Positions 61,671 to 64,000 of a stretch of DNA of 64,000 nucleotides are shown one piece after another (the stretch's first letter is position 1; the number at the start of each line of letters is the position of its first letter). The stretch covers positions 1-64,000 of the forward strand of contig CAZCZB010000008.1 in assembly GCA_964502995.1 (NCBI GenBank), written 5' to 3'. Source of the DNA: Bin87 sp964502995 (GTDB lineage: Bacteria > Chloroflexota > Dehalococcoidia > Lucifugimonadales > UBA3495). A program made the position numbers and the translations under genes. A model generated the notes under the pieces. That model was not told the DNA's origin. It saw only the letters and a list, made by a program, of their open reading frames with translations, and did not search any database.

Positions 61671-61902
61671 TCTCAGAAGGGCAGCGCGACGTGGCAAAGA
61701 CATACGCAAGATTCAGGAGATTACCGACCGATTGATAGCCAACGAGCCGTTGGATGTGCGCCACCAGCGACACCGATTGGCTGGCAATTGGTATCCGCTT
61801 TGGGAACGTCACATCGAACCCGATTGGCTGCTGGTGTGGGATTAGGATGATGAATCGATAACTCTCATGTACACCGGCACGCATGCTGATATTTTTGGGT
61901 AG
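61630..61902 (+). pseudogene. YafQ-like (RelE/ParE superfamily) toxin with a premature amber codon
   Basis: The first 71 residues match YafQ: RTSSFRRDLRRAARRGKDIR, then RHQRHRLAGNWYPLWERHIE and PDWLLVWD. A TAG at 61843-61845 then stops the frame. Reading past it gives DDESITLMYTGTHADIFG and a TAG at 61900, the exact C-terminus expected of YafQ (GTHSDLF-like). The catalytic His and Phe of that tail are lost if TAG is read as stop, so the toxin is probably inactive. ATG 61630 overlaps the antitoxin end. Confidence 0.83.
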
Positions 61903-61928
61903 GACATTGCGCGCACCACAAAAGAAAA

Positions 61929-61955
61929 TAGGGGCGGGTCTCAGACCCGCCCCTG
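61929..61955. repeat. GTAGGGGCGGGTCT palindrome, imperfect copy
   Basis: TAGGGGCGGGTCT, central C, AGACCCGCCCCTG; the outer bases have drifted. Lies 26 bases after the toxin remnant. Confidence 0.85.
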
Positions 61956-61979
61956 CGATTTCCTGGGTGGCCTGACGGA

Positions 61980-62393
61980 TTATCCCGCCGGCTTGAAGTA
62001 CGGAATCGTGATCTGCGGCGTCGCGGTCTGGAAGGTCACTTCCACGGCCATTCCGATATGGACGTCGCGGGGGTTGCAATCGACGATGTTGGTGAACATC
62101 CGCACGCCCTCCTCCAGTTCAACCAGCGCCAGCACGTATGGCACCATCTCGGCGAACCCGGTGGTGCGGTTCTGCTGGGTGATTGTGTAGGTCCATACCG
62201 TGCCGCGACCCGATGCTTGCACCCACTCGATGTTGTCGCCCCAGCAGTCGGCGCAGATTCCACGGGGGTACCACTGGTAATCGTCGCACTCAACGCAGCG
62301 TTGGATCACCAGTTGGCCGCGACGGCACGAATCCCAGAAGGGTTTGGTTTCGCCCGATACTGTAGGCAGGGGTTTGTTCCAGGTGGTGGTCAT
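61980..62393 (-). CDS. DUF35 zinc-ribbon/OB-fold acyl-CoA-associated protein
   Basis: 137 residues. Rubredoxin-like zinc ribbon near the N-terminus (CVECDDYQWYPRGICADC, 4 Cys), then an OB fold with GTVWTYTITQQNRTTGF. Proteins of this type are found with thiolases and help bind acyl-CoA. Starts 3 bases after the thiolase-like gene stop, forming a two-gene operon with it. Confidence 0.87.
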   Translation of the reverse strand: MTTTWNKPLPTVSGETKPFWDSCRRGQLVIQRCVECDDYQWYPRGICADCWGDNIEWVQASGRGTVWTYTITQQNRTTGFAEMVPYVLALVELEEGVRMFTNIVDCNPRDVHIGMAVEVTFQTATPQITIPYFKPAG

Positions 62394-62395
62394 GA

Positions 62396-63577
62396 TTAAT
62401 CCCTCGCGAGGATGACGGTGCCGCCGGAGTGGCGGGAACCCAGAGCGCCGCCGGTGCCGTGGGCCAGGGCGATCTTGCAGTCGGGAACCTGGCGGCCGGT
62501 GCCGTCGAACTGATGTCGAAGCTGCCGCGTCGCCTCCAACAGCAGGAAGATGCCGCGCATCCCGGGGTGGTTGGACGACAGGCCGCCGCCGTCGGTGTTG
62601 ATGGGCAATTCGCCGCCCACCTTGAGGCGACCCCCGCTGACAAATTCTCCTCCCTCTCCCTTCTTGCAGAACCCCAGGTCTTCCAGGGTTTCCACGACGG
62701 TGATGGTGAAGGAGTCGTACACCATGGCCATGTCGATGTCGTCGTGGGTAACGCCGGCCATTTCAAATGCGCGGGGCGAACTCTGGTGCGCGGCAATGTA
62801 GATCAGGTCGCGCTTGCCGGCCCCCTGGTGAGCGATGGCCTCGCCGGCGCCCAGCACCCATACGGGCGTGTGCCGGCAGTTCCGCGCCACCTCGGGCGAC
62901 GCCACAACCACCGCGCCGCCGCCGTCGGTGATGATGCAGCAGTCCATCAGGTGCAGCGGGTCGGAGATAACGCGGGAGTTGACCACGTCCTCCACGGTGA
63001 TGGGATCACGGAACAGGGCCTCCGGATTCATGGAGGCATGGTGCCGCATGGCGACCGACACCTCGGCCAGCTGCTCGGCGGTCGTTCCGTACAGGTGCAT
63101 GTGCCGCCGCGCGATCATCGCGTAGAGGCCCACCGTGGTCAGGCCGTACAGTTCCTCAAAACTGTCGGGCGACGGGTCCAGCACCGGGTGTCCGAAGCGT
63201 CCGACGCCGCCGGTGCCCACGGAAACGCCGCCCGAGCGAGCCAGGCTGCTGTACGTGATCACGGCCACGTTGATGCGACCCGCCGCGATGGCGGTCAGCG
63301 CGTGGGACAGGTGGAACTCAAAAGACCCGCCGCCGACGGTGGTGTTGTCCACGTAGCTGGGGTACAAATTGAGGTAATCGGCCAGATTCATGCCGCTGTT
63401 GCGGATACTGCTGGACGCGGTGAACAGACCGTCAACGTCGTTCTTGGTGAGGCCGGCGTCGGCCAGCGCCTTGATGACGCTCTCGCCCTGTATCTGAAGT
63501 TCGCTCTTGTCGGGCGAATAGCGGGTGACGTGCTCGTGGATGCCCACGATGGCGGCAGCGCGCCTGAGGTCAACCAT
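62396..63577 (-). CDS. Thiolase-fold protein lacking the nucleophilic Cys (SCP-x/lipid-transfer-like)
   Basis: 393 residues, thiolase superfamily: AAAIVGIHEHVTRYSPDKSE, DGLFTASSSIRNSGMN and the C-terminal NTDGGGLSSNHPGMRG with LAHGTGGALGSRHSGGTVIL (GGxG and His). The position of the acyl-binding Cys (NxxCxSG in thiolases) reads VGGGSFEFHLSHALTAI, without Cys, so it is more likely a lipid-transfer or aldol-type member. Operon with the DUF35 protein. Confidence 0.86.
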   Translation of the reverse strand: MVDLRRAAAIVGIHEHVTRYSPDKSELQIQGESVIKALADAGLTKNDVDGLFTASSSIRNSGMNLADYLNLYPSYVDNTTVGGGSFEFHLSHALTAIAAGRINVAVITYSSLARSGGVSVGTGGVGRFGHPVLDPSPDSFEELYGLTTVGLYAMIARRHMHLYGTTAEQLAEVSVAMRHHASMNPEALFRDPITVEDVVNSRVISDPLHLMDCCIITDGGGAVVVASPEVARNCRHTPVWVLGAGEAIAHQGAGKRDLIYIAAHQSSPRAFEMAGVTHDDIDMAMVYDSFTITVVETLEDLGFCKKGEGGEFVSGGRLKVGGELPINTDGGGLSSNHPGMRGIFLLLEATRQLRHQFDGTGRQVPDCKIALAHGTGGALGSRHSGGTVILARD

Positions 63578-64000
63578 GCGGGATGCACCTCCGTTGGGAT
63601 TTTTGGGTTTCGGTATTATGCCACAGATTGGGTTCGTTCACTTTGAGTTGCAAGTCGCCGGGAACGGCGTCGGCAACGTCGGGGGAATGTCGCGAGTTGA
63701 AGAACCGAACCGAACCGAACGCAACGGATCGGTTGCATCGAACGCTGTTTTCGATTGTGTTTACCAATCATGTCGTATTTTTCACGTCGTTTTCACAATT
63801 TACTGATATACTGTTCATATGGTCGAGGCATAACTGAAATGGGCGATATGCGTCCATCCGCTGCGACCATCCCCAGTTTTACTATCAAAACTACGATCCA
63901 CGAGAACAATAAAGAAACGTCACATCGACGCGACGGCAATTGAACGAAGCCCAACCATCAGAAACTCCTGGCGCAACGGATGGAGTGACACATAGGGCGA
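63578..64000. other. Gene-free right end of the window
   Basis: No supported gene in the last ~420 bases. It includes a short ACCGA/CGAAC run near 63705 and an AT-rich stretch from about 63755 that may hold the promoter of the divergent thiolase gene or of a gene beyond the window. Confidence 0.5.

Noticed and set aside
63755..63943. Short open frames at the right end of the window
   Set aside because: Fewer than 65 codons, AT-rich, no homology or ribosome site; one of them ends inside non-conserved sequence.

Overview
The window is a high-GC bacterial chromosome segment. The genes suggest a Chloroflexota bacterium, perhaps a SAR202/Dehalococcoidia-like lineage. The pointers are a DUF2298 'YYY' membrane protein, two luciferase-like flavin oxidoreductases with F420-type PPOX and nitroreductase companions, a DUF35 plus thiolase-like pair, and many short palindromic repeats. 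That placement is inference from gene content; there is no rRNA or ribosomal protein marker. A run of 100 N bases (52238-52337) marks an assembly gap inside a tandem repeat.

Layout. 1-6.5 kb: a partial argD running off the left edge, a repeat-rich spacer with an expanded 18-bp minisatellite, then LLM flavin oxidoreductase, 2-hydroxyacid dehydrogenase, quinone-oxidoreductase-type MDR, methyltransferase and a second LLM enzyme. 6.5-7.2 kb: a cupin and tRNA-Thr(CGT). 7.25-20.43 kb: a probable genomic island. It starts at the tRNA-Thr 3' end, closes with an 11-bp copy of that end beside a decayed tyrosine recombinase, and has a 13-bp inverted repeat just inside both ends. It carries a decayed IS1182-type transposase, a 2142-residue secreted fibronectin-III/Ig-like protein, a divergent PAS-LuxR regulator, a histidine-kinase-like protein that lost its phospho-acceptor His, and a decayed IS5-type transposase. 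Both dead transposases are riddled with 15-19 bp palindromes that break the reading frame.

20.7-28.2 kb: assimilatory nitrate reduction (nasA/narB-type, nirB, nirD, narK on the minus strand; mobA divergent) with a 16-bp stem-loop covering the likely nasA ribosome-binding site. 28.3-36.4 kb: MFS transporter, MBL hydrolase, small membrane protein, DUF2851 protein, three more cupin paralogues and ligA. 36.5-41.9 kb: PPOX protein, DUF2298 protein, ftsY, rnc and a DsbA-like gene with an in-frame UGA exactly at the expected active-site Cys, a possible selenocysteine codon. 42.4-44.8 kb: nitroreductase, a two-subunit TPP decarboxylase resembling sulfo-/phosphonopyruvate decarboxylase, and DUF3800. 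45.1-49.3 kb: branched-chain-type 2-oxoacid dehydrogenase E1 alpha, E1 beta, E2 and lipB. 49.3-64 kb: GMC oxidoreductase, aminotransferase, MaoC-like protein, sat, enoyl-CoA hydratase, two NYN-domain proteins flanking threonine synthase, IMPase, SDR, TPR, a DinJ/YafQ-like toxin-antitoxin pair whose toxin has a premature amber codon, and the DUF35/thiolase-like pair.

The best leads are the candidate Sec-containing DsbA-like protein, the tRNA-Thr island with its att arms and cargo, the micro-palindromes inside dead transposases, and the minisatellite expansion inside a dispersed repeat.
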